A stretch of DNA of 64,000 nucleotides from Prolixibacteraceae bacterium UBA6029 (GTDB lineage Bacteria > Bacteroidota > Bacteroidia > Bacteroidales > Prolixibacteraceae): contig DIZL01000012.1 of NCBI GenBank assembly GCA_002429385.1, positions 1 through 64,000 on the forward strand, in the 5' to 3' direction. Below, piece after piece: positions 34,204-42,980 of the stretch; the first letter of the stretch is position 1; each line of letters begins with the position of its first letter. The notes beneath the pieces are model-generated. The model was given only the letters and a program-made list of their open reading frames with translations, was not told where the DNA came from and did not search any database. The position numbers and the translations under genes were made by a program.

Positions 34204-35928
34204 ATGAAACAACTGACTAAAACTCTGGTAATCCTTGTACTTTTGACTTTTACATTTGCTGCATATCCGCAAAGTAAGCAAGTTCAAACAACCATTTGCA
34301 ACCCCATGAACCTGAGTTATAGGTTTTGTCTCGATGCCCCCTCGCGTCGTGAAGCTGCCGACCCTACCATGGTTACATATAAAGGCGAATATTACCTTTT
34401 TGCATCCAAATCAGGCGGGTATTTTCATTCGATCGATTTAATTCATTGGGATTTAATTATTTCAGATGTGCTTCCGCTGGAAGACTATGCACCGACTGTT
34501 GTCGAAATGAAAGGTATGTTGTATTTTATGGCCTCCAAAAATAGTCCTCCACTGACTATTTATAAAACATCAGACCCTAAATCAGGAAAATGGGAAATTG
34601 CCAATGCTGCATTCCCGATCGGCATGACCGACCCAGATTTGTTTGTCGACGATAACGGACGTTTATACTTCTATTATGGTTGTTCAAACGTAAATCCAAT
34701 ACAGGGCATCGAACTGGATACCAAAACGCTAAATCCAATCGGAAAATCAATTGCACTATTTAACAGCGACAAGAAAAACTATGGGTGGGAAAGATCAGGT
34801 GATTACAACGAGGTTGGCAACAATCCATGGATTGAAGGATCCTGGATGACCAAACACGATGGCAAATATTACCTTCAGTATGCCGGTCCTGGAACCGAAT
34901 TCAAAAGTTACGGCGACGGAGTATATGTTGCGGATCAGCCGCTGGGCCCGTTTAAGCTGGCAAAGAATAACCCCTTCTCATACAGGCCGGAAGGGTTTGC
35001 CACAGGGGCAGGTCATAGCAGCACTTTTCAGGATATATACGGCAATTACTGGCATATCTCTACCATTACGATTTCGCAAAAACACATGTTTGAGCGCCGC
35101 CTGGGATTATACCCAACCTTTTTTGATCAGGATGGCGAAATATATGTGTACACCGGTTTTGGTGACTTTCCGTATCAGGTTCCGACCAGAAAGATTTCCG
35201 ACCCTTCGGAATTATTCCCCAACTGGATGCTGCTCTCGTATAACAAACCAGTCGAAGTTTCTTCGGAATTACCCAATCATCCAAAGAGTCTTGCTGCCAA
35301 TGAAGATATACGTACGTTCTGGAGTGCAAAAACAGGGAATAAGGGCGAATGGATCAGCATGGATTTGCAGAAAGAATGCACCGTAAATGCCATTCAGATT
35401 AACTATGCCGAAAACGAAACGAAAATCATGGGTCGTCAGCCAGGCATCTATTATCAATACCTTCTTGAGTATTCAACAGATGGCAAAACATGGAAAACAT
35501 TGGCTGATAAAACTCAAAACAAGATCGATGTTCCACACGATTACATTGAGTTTGCAAAACCGGTCAAGGCTCGTTACATCAAACTGACCAATTACAAGGT
35601 TCCTTCAGGCACATTTGCCCTTGCCGGCCTGCGTATCTTTGGAAATGGCGGCGGGAAAGCCCCTTCAGAAGTAAATAATTTAAATTTGAAGCGTTCGGAA
35701 ACTGACCGTTGTGTGGTGGATTTAAACTGGCCAAAAATACCTGGCGCTGTTGGGTACAACATCCGCTACGGAACCGGTAAAGATAAACTCTACCAGAATT
35801 ACCAGGTACTTGGTGCTAATTCATTAACTATCCGGAGTTTAAATGCACTTCAGAAATATTATTTCACCATCGATGCTTTTAACGAGAATGGCATTACAAA
35901 AGGGAAAAGTAGATTTGAACTAAAATAA
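34204..35928 (+). CDS. GH43 enzyme with F5/8-type and Fn3-like C-terminus
   Basis: This exported arabinofuranosidase or xylosidase of the GH43 five-bladed propeller has ~574 residues. Signal peptide: TKTLVILVLLTFTFAAYP. The catalytic base is D53 in AADPTMV, D in MTDPDLF is the pKa modulator and E in WIEGSWM is the proposed acid. Residues ~345-480 resemble a discoidin (F5/8C) binding domain and ~485-574 a fibronectin III domain. A longer frame from 34066 overlaps the previous gene, so ATG 34204 is used. Confidence 0.9.
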   Translation: MKQLTKTLVILVLLTFTFAAYPQSKQVQTTICNPMNLSYRFCLDAPSRREAADPTMVTYKGEYYLFASKSGGYFHSIDLIHWDLIISDVLPLEDYAPTVVEMKGMLYFMASKNSPPLTIYKTSDPKSGKWEIANAAFPIGMTDPDLFVDDNGRLYFYYGCSNVNPIQGIELDTKTLNPIGKSIALFNSDKKNYGWERSGDYNEVGNNPWIEGSWMTKHDGKYYLQYAGPGTEFKSYGDGVYVADQPLGPFKLAKNNPFSYRPEGFATGAGHSSTFQDIYGNYWHISTITISQKHMFERRLGLYPTFFDQDGEIYVYTGFGDFPYQVPTRKISDPSELFPNWMLLSYNKPVEVSSELPNHPKSLAANEDIRTFWSAKTGNKGEWISMDLQKECTVNAIQINYAENETKIMGRQPGIYYQYLLEYSTDGKTWKTLADKTQNKIDVPHDYIEFAKPVKARYIKLTNYKVPSGTFALAGLRIFGNGGGKAPSEVNNLNLKRSETDRCVVDLNWPKIPGAVGYNIRYGTGKDKLYQNYQVLGANSLTIRSLNALQKYYFTIDAFNENGITKGKSRFELK

Positions 35929-35942
35929 ACACTTCACTAACC

Positions 35943-38570
35943 ATGAAAAGATCAGTATTACTCGCTATAGGTCTGTTATTCACCTTAGGTTTATTGGCCC
36001 AGCAATTTCCATATCAAAACCCAAAACTTTCTTCTGAAGATCGGGCAAAAGATTTGATTTCAAGGTTAACACTTGAAGAAAAAGCAATCCTGATGTGCGA
36101 CATCTCTGACGCCATTCCGCGTTTGGGCATCAAAAAATTCAACTGGTGGAGCGAGGCACTGCACGGCCTTGCCAACAATGGAAATGTGACTGTTTTTCCT
36201 GAACCTGTTGGTATGGCAGCTTCGTTTGATGATGATCTTTTATATCACATTTTCGATGCTGTTTCGGATGAAACCCGCGCCAAATATAACGAGGCCACAC
36301 AAAAAGGACAGGAGAACAGGCGTTTTCTTAGTCTCTCGGTTTGGACTCCCAATGTCAATATTTTCCGCGATCCACGCTGGGGACGTGGTCAGGAAACCTA
36401 TGGCGAAGATCCTTATCTGACTTCCCGCATGGGTGTTCAGGTGGTGAAAGGGCTGCAAGGTCCTTCTGATGCCAAATATCGGAAGTTACTAGCCTGTGCC
36501 AAGCATTTTGCCGTTCATTCAGGTCCTGAATGGAGCCGTCATTCGCTTAATCTGAATAATGTTGATCCGCGTGATCTGAATGAAACCTATCTTCCCGCTT
36601 TCAAATCGCTGGTTCAGAATGCTGATGTACGCGAAGTAATGTGTGCTTATCAGCGTTTGGACGATGAACCCTGCTGTGGTAATTCAACACTGCTTCAGAA
36701 AATCCTCCGCGATGAATGGGGTTTTAAATATCTGGTGGTATCCGATTGCGGTGCGATTGGTGATTTTTATACCAGCCACAAGGTTTCTTCGGATGCCGTT
36801 CATGCTGCGTCCAAAGGCGTTTGGGCCGGAACGGATGTAGAATGTCAATGGATAGACCACAATTACAAGAAATTGCCGGAAGCTGTCGCAAAAGGTTTGA
36901 TTACCGAGGATGAAATAAACAAACATGTGATGCGCGTAATGGTTGGTCGGTTCGATTTAGGAGAAATGGACGACGATGCAATAGTTCCCTGGTCTAAAAT
37001 CCCCATGTTGGTTGTCAATAACGAAGAGCACCGAAAACTTGCCTTAGATATGGCTCGCGAAACAATGACGCTTCTTCAGAATAAAAACAATATTCTTCCT
37101 TTAAAGAAATCCAACAAAATTGCCGTAGTTGGACCAAATGCCAATGATAAATCCATGTTGTGGGGAAATTATAACGGAACTCCGATCCGCACTATTTCGA
37201 TTCTTGAAGGAATAAGTTCAAAGCTTCCGGCAAACAAAGTTCTTTATGACAAAGGCTGTGATCTGGTTGAGGACAAAGTCACTGAAAGTTATTTCACCTA
37301 TTGCTCAGCTGAAGGGAAAAAAGGGTTTAAAGCTACTTACTGGAATACTGTAGGCCTGCCCGCCACTTTGGCCTCTCAATGGCAGGCGGGCCGTTCAGGC
37401 AACATAGTAGCAACCCAACAGTTAAATGATCCGATTAAATTAACTACTGCCGGACAGCACGAGTTTGCTTCTGGAGTTAAACTGGAAGGCTTTTCTTCCA
37501 ACTATGAAACGGAGTTCACTGCGCCTAAAACCGAAGAGATTGTTTTCAAATGCGGGGCTACCGGATACTTTGAACTGTTCGTGAATGGAGAATCGGTCAA
37601 AAGTTCTAATAACTGGAGGACATTGATTTCACGGATTCCATACCAGGTTGAGGCGGGCAAAAAATACAAACTGGAAATGCGCTTTGCCCAGCTAAACAAT
37701 TGGCAAGCAAACATCGAATTCAATTTTGGCAAAGAAGTGGATGTGGACTATTCCGGACTTATCAGTAAGCTGAAAGGAACCGATGTCGTCATTTTTGTTG
37801 GTGGTCTTTCAACGCTGCTTGAGGGTGAAGAAATGCCGGTTTCCTTTCCAGGGTTCAAAGGCGGAGACCGCACAGATATTGAACTTCCTGCGGTACAGCG
37901 GAATTGCCTGAAGGCGTTGAAACAGGCCGGAAAGAAAGTTATTTATGTGAACTGTTCCGGTTCAGCCATTGCGATGGTCCCGGAAACCGAAAGCTGTGAT
38001 GCGATCCTTCAGGCCTGGTATCCGGGCGAATCAGGAGGTCAGGCCGTTGCCGATGTGCTTTTTGGCGATTACAATCCTTCCGGAAAACTACCTGTTACTT
38101 TCTATAAAAGCATCAAACAACTGGGCGATTTCGAGGACTACTCGATGAAAGGCCGCACTTATCGCTACATGAATGATGCATTGTTTCCATTCGGCTTTGG
38201 ATTGAGCTACACCACTTTCAAAATTGGAGATGCAAAACCTTGTAAGAGCGAAATCAAGAACGACGAAACCCTGGAGCTGACCATACCTGTAACAAATACC
38301 GGAAAACGAACCGGGACTGAAGTCATTCAGGTCTATGTGAAAAAAGTGAACGAAACCGATGGCCCAATTAAAACCTTAAGAGGTTTTAAGAAAGTTGAAG
38401 TTGCAGCCGGAAAAACTACTTCGGTTTCGATTGATCTGTCCCCATTGGCATTCGAATTCTATGATCGCAGTCAACTCAAGATGGCCGTCACTTCGGGCGA
38501 ATATGAAGTCTACTATGGGACGAGTTCCGATTCAAAAGATTTGAAAATGAGTAAAATAACGGTTTTGTAA
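35943..38570 (+). CDS. GH3 beta-xylosidase/glucosidase with PA14 domain
   Basis: This exported GH3 enzyme of 875 residues releases terminal sugars, here probably xylose, from oligosaccharides. Signal peptide: LLAIGLLFTLGLLAQ. The GH3 N-terminal barrel has WWSEALHG, KHFAVHSGPE and nucleophile D268 in VVSDCGAIG. The C-terminal domain (~385-780) is interrupted by a PA14-like insert at ~440-595 (GFKATYWN..ELFVNGESV). A fibronectin-like domain ends the protein. The gene starts 14 bases after the GH43 stop. Confidence 0.93.
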   Translation: MKRSVLLAIGLLFTLGLLAQQFPYQNPKLSSEDRAKDLISRLTLEEKAILMCDISDAIPRLGIKKFNWWSEALHGLANNGNVTVFPEPVGMAASFDDDLLYHIFDAVSDETRAKYNEATQKGQENRRFLSLSVWTPNVNIFRDPRWGRGQETYGEDPYLTSRMGVQVVKGLQGPSDAKYRKLLACAKHFAVHSGPEWSRHSLNLNNVDPRDLNETYLPAFKSLVQNADVREVMCAYQRLDDEPCCGNSTLLQKILRDEWGFKYLVVSDCGAIGDFYTSHKVSSDAVHAASKGVWAGTDVECQWIDHNYKKLPEAVAKGLITEDEINKHVMRVMVGRFDLGEMDDDAIVPWSKIPMLVVNNEEHRKLALDMARETMTLLQNKNNILPLKKSNKIAVVGPNANDKSMLWGNYNGTPIRTISILEGISSKLPANKVLYDKGCDLVEDKVTESYFTYCSAEGKKGFKATYWNTVGLPATLASQWQAGRSGNIVATQQLNDPIKLTTAGQHEFASGVKLEGFSSNYETEFTAPKTEEIVFKCGATGYFELFVNGESVKSSNNWRTLISRIPYQVEAGKKYKLEMRFAQLNNWQANIEFNFGKEVDVDYSGLISKLKGTDVVIFVGGLSTLLEGEEMPVSFPGFKGGDRTDIELPAVQRNCLKALKQAGKKVIYVNCSGSAIAMVPETESCDAILQAWYPGESGGQAVADVLFGDYNPSGKLPVTFYKSIKQLGDFEDYSMKGRTYRYMNDALFPFGFGLSYTTFKIGDAKPCKSEIKNDETLELTIPVTNTGKRTGTEVIQVYVKKVNETDGPIKTLRGFKKVEVAAGKTTSVSIDLSPLAFEFYDRSQLKMAVTSGEYEVYYGTSSDSKDLKMSKITVL

Positions 38571-38657
38571 ACCAGACTGAATGTATTAATGAACCAAGAT
38601 AAAAATCCCAGATCAAAAATTTCTTCTAAAATAATTAACAAAGATAAATCATAAATT

Positions 38658-39827
38658 ATGAAACGAGTTTTTATGAAAATTAATATTGTTGTTATATTGT
38701 TAATCGTTTTGATTAACGGAGGATTTTGTTTTGCACAGTCTCCGGCAACAATTGTCGAAGACTTCAAACCGTCTTCAGTAAACCAACCCGGAAAAGAATT
38801 TCCAAAGGTAAATTCCGAAGGACGGGTGCGTGCTCAAATTTCGGCACCCGAAGCACATCAGGTTCAGTTGGATATTGGTGCTGTGAAGTACGATTTAGTC
38901 AAAGATGAAAAGGGAATTTGGACGGGTGAATCTGCCCCCCAGGACGAAGGTTTTCATTACTACCAGATTTGGGTTGACGGTGCTGCAGTTCCCGATCCCG
39001 GTAGCTTATATTTCTTTGGCGCAGGTCGTTGGGGAAGTGGTATTGAAATTCCGGCTAAAGATCAGGACTTTTATACGCTGAAGAATGTTCCACATGGTGA
39101 GTTGCGCGATGTACATTATTTCTCAGCAAGCACTAATAGTGTACGTCATGCCTATATTTACACACCTCCCAGCTACGACAAAGACAATTCAAAACGCTAT
39201 CCTGTATTGTATCTGCAACATGGTATGGGCGAGAATGAAACAGGCTGGGGCAACCAGGGACATGCAAACCTGATCATGGATAACCTTATAGCTGAAGGGA
39301 AAGCTGTTCCATTTATCATCGTGATGGAAAACAGCAGCGTCAAGTTTGAAAGGCCTCGTGAGCCAAAACCTGTCCCGAGAACTCGGGATGATTTTGCCGG
39401 TGAATTTAAAAAAGTTCTTCTCAACGATTTGATTCCTTTTGTTGAAGCCAATTATCGGGTTATTGGTGATCCGAATCATCGCGCTATGGCCGGACTTTCG
39501 ATGGGAGGAATGCAAACCCGCCTGATCACATTGGCCAATCCGGATAAGTTCTCACAAGTTGGCATGTTCAGTGGCGGCAGCATTAGCATGGATGATCTCA
39601 CCAATACTCCAGATTTTAAAAAGAATGTCAAACTTCTTTTTATCAGCTATGGTAGTCGGGAACTCGAAAACCCAAGAGGTGGTTCTGGTGGCGATCCGAA
39701 AGCAAATACTGAAGCATTGAAAGGTGCTGGAATGAACACTCATTTCTATGTCTCACCACAAACAGCTCACGAATGGCAAAGTTGGCGCAGGGCACTGAAT
39801 GAATTTGCGCCACTTTTATTCAGGTAA
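38658..39827 (+). CDS. CE1 esterase with CBM48-like N-domain
   Basis: This is an exported feruloyl or acetyl xylan esterase of 389 residues. A signal peptide is followed by an Ig-like CBM48-type domain (~40-125), then the alpha/beta-hydrolase domain. The oxyanion region is LQHGMGENETGWG and the nucleophile is S281 in GLSMGG. The histidine is in TAHEWQSW. The layout matches the N-domain-plus-esterase form common in Bacteroidota xylan loci. It complements the CE1 domain fused to GH10 in the first gene. Confidence 0.92.
   Translation: MKRVFMKINIVVILLIVLINGGFCFAQSPATIVEDFKPSSVNQPGKEFPKVNSEGRVRAQISAPEAHQVQLDIGAVKYDLVKDEKGIWTGESAPQDEGFHYYQIWVDGAAVPDPGSLYFFGAGRWGSGIEIPAKDQDFYTLKNVPHGELRDVHYFSASTNSVRHAYIYTPPSYDKDNSKRYPVLYLQHGMGENETGWGNQGHANLIMDNLIAEGKAVPFIIVMENSSVKFERPREPKPVPRTRDDFAGEFKKVLLNDLIPFVEANYRVIGDPNHRAMAGLSMGGMQTRLITLANPDKFSQVGMFSGGSISMDDLTNTPDFKKNVKLLFISYGSRELENPRGGSGGDPKANTEALKGAGMNTHFYVSPQTAHEWQSWRRALNEFAPLLFR
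39373..39388. repeat. Palindrome inside the CE1 gene
   Basis: TCCCGAG-AA-CTCGGGA forms two perfect seven-base arms around AA. It encodes part of PVPRTRDD in a surface-loop region before the conserved LLNDLIPFVE. It is related to the palindromes at 31061 and 51840. Confidence 0.85.
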
Positions 39828-39846
39828 TGTTTAATATTTTAGAGAT

Positions 39847-40698
39847 ATGATGAAAATAAAACTGGGTTTAATCCTCATCGCAGGATTTCTTTTGTCAAAT
39901 GTTAAAGCGTTTTCACAGGATCCAAACTTCTACATTTACCTATGCTTCGGGCAATCGAACATGGAAGGCAATGCGAAAATTGAAGCACAAGACACAATCG
40001 GAGTTGACAGCAGGTTTCAGGTAATGGAAACCCTTGATTGTCCTGATCTGAAAAGGACTAAAGGAAACTGGTATACTGCCATTCCGCCTTTGTGCCGTTG
40101 TCATACAGGCTTAACTCCTGCCGACTATTTTGGCCGGACAATGATCGCCAACCTCCCAAAAAATATACGGGTAGGTGTGATAAACGTTGCAGTCGGAGGT
40201 TGTAAAATTGAACTGTTCGACAAGGATAACTATTCATCTTACGTTTCAACGGCTCCTGGATGGATGTTGAATATGATTAAGGAATACGACGGAAATCCCT
40301 ACGGACGATTGGTTGAAATGGCCAAATTGGCACAAAAGGATGGTGTTATCAAGGGTATTCTGCTTCATCAGGGTGAATCGAATTCGAACGACAGTTTGTG
40401 GACCAAAAAAGTAAAAGGTGTGTATGATAACCTGATGAAAGACCTGAACCTTGACCCCAAAAATGTACCTTTACTTGCAGGTGAAACCGTGAATGCCGAC
40501 CAGAATGGAATTTGTGCAGGCATGAACGCCATAATTGCTACTCTGCCAAAAGCATTGCCCAATTCGTATGTTATTTCTTCAGCCGGTTGTGCTGATGGCC
40601 CTGACAACCTGCATTTCAGCGCAGCCGGATATCGGGAATTGGGAAAACGATACGCCGAAAAGATGCTTTCCTTATTAAGGTTTAAAAACAAAGAATAA
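39847..40698 (+). CDS. CE6/SASA-type acetyl xylan esterase
   Basis: This exported SGNH-like esterase has 283 residues and signal peptide LGLILIAGFLLSNVKAFS. Block I is FGQSNMEG with nucleophile S37, and HQGESNSND is the family block. The C-terminal DNLHFSAAGYRELG supplies Asp and His. Family CE6 and related sialate-O-acetylesterase folds remove acetyl groups. In this operon the substrate is most likely acetylated xylan. Starts 19 bases after the CE1 gene. Confidence 0.9.
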   Translation: MMKIKLGLILIAGFLLSNVKAFSQDPNFYIYLCFGQSNMEGNAKIEAQDTIGVDSRFQVMETLDCPDLKRTKGNWYTAIPPLCRCHTGLTPADYFGRTMIANLPKNIRVGVINVAVGGCKIELFDKDNYSSYVSTAPGWMLNMIKEYDGNPYGRLVEMAKLAQKDGVIKGILLHQGESNSNDSLWTKKVKGVYDNLMKDLNLDPKNVPLLAGETVNADQNGICAGMNAIIATLPKALPNSYVISSAGCADGPDNLHFSAAGYRELGKRYAEKMLSLLRFKNKE

Positions 40699-40718
40699 GG
40701 TTCTTAAATATTATAAAG

Positions 40719-42677
40719 ATGCTTAACTATTTAACTATCGTTTTGGGATTGGTTGCGCTGATCGTGATGAAACCATCAAACTCGCTGGCTCAAATCAGCG
40801 GTGATCCCTCATTTTATCAGGAAGTAAAAACCTATACCAATCCTGTTTTGCCAGGTGATCATCCTGATCCGACTTTGCTGAAGGTTGGCGATGATTTCTA
40901 CCATTGTGGTTCCACTTTCCACTTTACTCCTTATATGCCAATCTATCATTCCAAGGATTTGGTTCATTGGGAAGTGATAGGACGAGTGTTGCATCCTTCA
41001 AAAGCCGGATGGGTTTCCGATCGTCCTTCAGCAGGAATTTGGCAGGGAGCCATTACCTGGTTCTATGGTTCCTACTGGATTTATTTTTCAGCAGGCGGAC
41101 AATGGTTTTGCAAAGCAGATTCTCCGACTGGTCCATGGACTGATCCCGTTGAGGTAAAAACCAATCCGACGACAGGACCACTTGGTTACGACAACTCCAT
41201 CTTTGTAGACGATGATGGCAGACCATACATGGTTATTAAAAATATGCAGAAAGTGAATCGGATTCAGGAACTTGGGAAAGATGGACAATTATCAGGTACG
41301 GTGATGAACCTCGACTGGGTCAATGCAAAATTGCAATACAGTTGGGCTGAAGGGCCTGTTATGTGCAAACGTAATGGGATTTATTACTATTTTCCTGCTG
41401 GCGATGTATCGGGTGGCCAATATGTCATGAAAGGGAAAGAGCTTACAGGTGATTCCACAAAATGGGAAAGGCTGGGTGAATTCTTTAAGCCGATCAGCGA
41501 TCCTAATATAGGTTTTCGTCGACCCAACCATATGTCGGCACCTTTTCAACTGGCTGACGGAACCTGGTGGACTATCGCCCAAAGCTATGAGAAATACAAT
41601 GGCGATGACTGGTCGGGTACTGGCCGTCAGACTTCTCTATATCAGGTGATTTGGGATGGTGATCGTCCGTGGGGAATAGCTCCGACCACGCACCCTTTGA
41701 TAAAGCCAAACTTACCGCAATCGGGCATTTTGTGGAGAAGCGTCCAAAGCGACGATTTTGATGAGGATGTTTTAAGTGCAAACTGGCATTTTCTGACCAA
41801 AAAAGCGGCATCTGCTTATTCCCTTTCAGCAAGAAAAGGCTGGATAAGACTCACTCCTGAAACTGAGCGGACACATCTGGTTCAGAAAGAAACCGACCAT
41901 TATTATACAGCTGTCACGAAAGTCGATCTGGATGCTACTGATGTTGCAGCAAAGGCAGGTATTTACCTCACCAACGGAAATCAAAAGGTAGTTGTGAAGT
42001 TATATACAGGATTTGATAACAAAAAGAAAATCATATTTGATTTTGATAAGGAAACGCGCAGCGTCTCCAACGAATTTGGGAATACCGTTTGGCTGAAAAT
42101 TGAACGTAACTGGCACAATTTAAGCGCCTGGTGCAGTGGCGATGGCATTCGTTGGAAGTCGATTGGTGAGCCGATCAGTGCCGTGAACCTTGATAAGGTG
42201 CAGCCAAATTACAACTCTTGGGTAGGCACAAGCATCGGATTATTTGCCGAAGGAAAACCTGCCGATTTCGATTTCTTTATTTGTAAAGATGGTTTTTCAC
42301 CTGTCCTTGCTGCAGGTTACAGCAACTATTTCGGTATAAAAACAATCCAGAAAGAATCGGGGAAAATAGTCACCAACACTTCTCCAAATGGCGGTTGGTT
42401 TATGATTTCCGGAGTAGAATTAGGCAAAACATCTCCATCAGCCATTGAAATAATGGCTTCTTCAACCTCAAAAGGGAAACTTGAAATCTGGTTGGATGAT
42501 TTAAAAACCGGTAAATTGATTGCAGTCTTACCGGTTAGCTCAACCGGGGGAGAAGATCACTGGAACGTATTTTCCAAAGCGGTTAAAGGGGTTTCAGGTC
42601 ATCACGATGTGTTTGTAAAATTCCCGACTGGAATTGAAGGTGTACTGAAAATCAAATCCATAAGGTTCCTGAAATAG
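40719..42677 (+). CDS. GH43 xylosidase/arabinofuranosidase with CBM6-like domain
   Basis: This exported enzyme has 652 residues. The catalytic propeller (~35-325) begins YTNPVLPGDHPDPTLL, with the aspartate of DHPDPT as base, D in YDNSIFVDDDG as modulator and E in WAEGPVM as acid. A concanavalin-like C2 domain follows at ~345-520, then a CBM6-like domain (~525-650: GWFMISGVELGK..GHHDVFVKF). The layout fits subfamilies active on arabinoxylan side chains. A 244-base repeat element begins just after its stop. Confidence 0.92.
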   Translation: MLNYLTIVLGLVALIVMKPSNSLAQISGDPSFYQEVKTYTNPVLPGDHPDPTLLKVGDDFYHCGSTFHFTPYMPIYHSKDLVHWEVIGRVLHPSKAGWVSDRPSAGIWQGAITWFYGSYWIYFSAGGQWFCKADSPTGPWTDPVEVKTNPTTGPLGYDNSIFVDDDGRPYMVIKNMQKVNRIQELGKDGQLSGTVMNLDWVNAKLQYSWAEGPVMCKRNGIYYYFPAGDVSGGQYVMKGKELTGDSTKWERLGEFFKPISDPNIGFRRPNHMSAPFQLADGTWWTIAQSYEKYNGDDWSGTGRQTSLYQVIWDGDRPWGIAPTTHPLIKPNLPQSGILWRSVQSDDFDEDVLSANWHFLTKKAASAYSLSARKGWIRLTPETERTHLVQKETDHYYTAVTKVDLDATDVAAKAGIYLTNGNQKVVVKLYTGFDNKKKIIFDFDKETRSVSNEFGNTVWLKIERNWHNLSAWCSGDGIRWKSIGEPISAVNLDKVQPNYNSWVGTSIGLFAEGKPADFDFFICKDGFSPVLAAGYSNYFGIKTIQKESGKIVTNTSPNGGWFMISGVELGKTSPSAIEIMASSTSKGKLEIWLDDLKTGKLIAVLPVSSTGGEDHWNVFSKAVKGVSGHHDVFVKFPTGIEGVLKIKSIRFLK

Positions 42678-42693
42678 TAAGAAGTTGAAACGT

Positions 42694-42937
42694 AGAGACT
42701 GTTTAAATTTGATTTATTCAATATGTATCATTGTTAAACCCCTTCAAGGTTGGTGGATTATATCATTCATTTTCCGTGGGTTAACACCCACGGTTATTAA
42801 AATCACACCCTTTCAGGGTTGTAAAGAACAAAAAGTCCGGAGGACTTAAATTTGAAACCTCCGGTGAAACCTGATGCAAATGAACCAATAAACTTGAGAA
42901 CCCCGAAGTGGGTTCAATATTAATTTAAACCGTCTCT
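42694..42937. mobile_element. MITE-like multi-hairpin element with terminal inverted repeats
   Basis: Ends AGAGACTGTTTAAATT (42694-42709) and AATTTAAACCGTCTCT (42922-42937) are inverted repeats matching at 15 of 16 bases. Inside are five hairpins. CCTT-C-AAGG is at 42741-42749. CCGTGGG-TTAACA-CCCACGG is at 42774-42793. ACCCT-TTC-AGGGT is at 42807-42819. AAGTCC-GGA-GGACTT is at 42833-42847. GAACCC-CGAAGT-GGGTTC is at 42898-42915. No coding frame. It fills the only large gap inside the enzyme operon and might carry regulatory or terminator-like activity. Confidence 0.8.
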
Positions 42938-42980
42938 AATAAAATAAGATTATTTTGCAGTGATTTAAAAAAACCTAAAG

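Noticed and set aside
42694..42937. Riboswitch before GH2
   Set aside because: The terminal inverted repeats and chain of simple hairpins fit a mobile repeat better than any aptamer I know.
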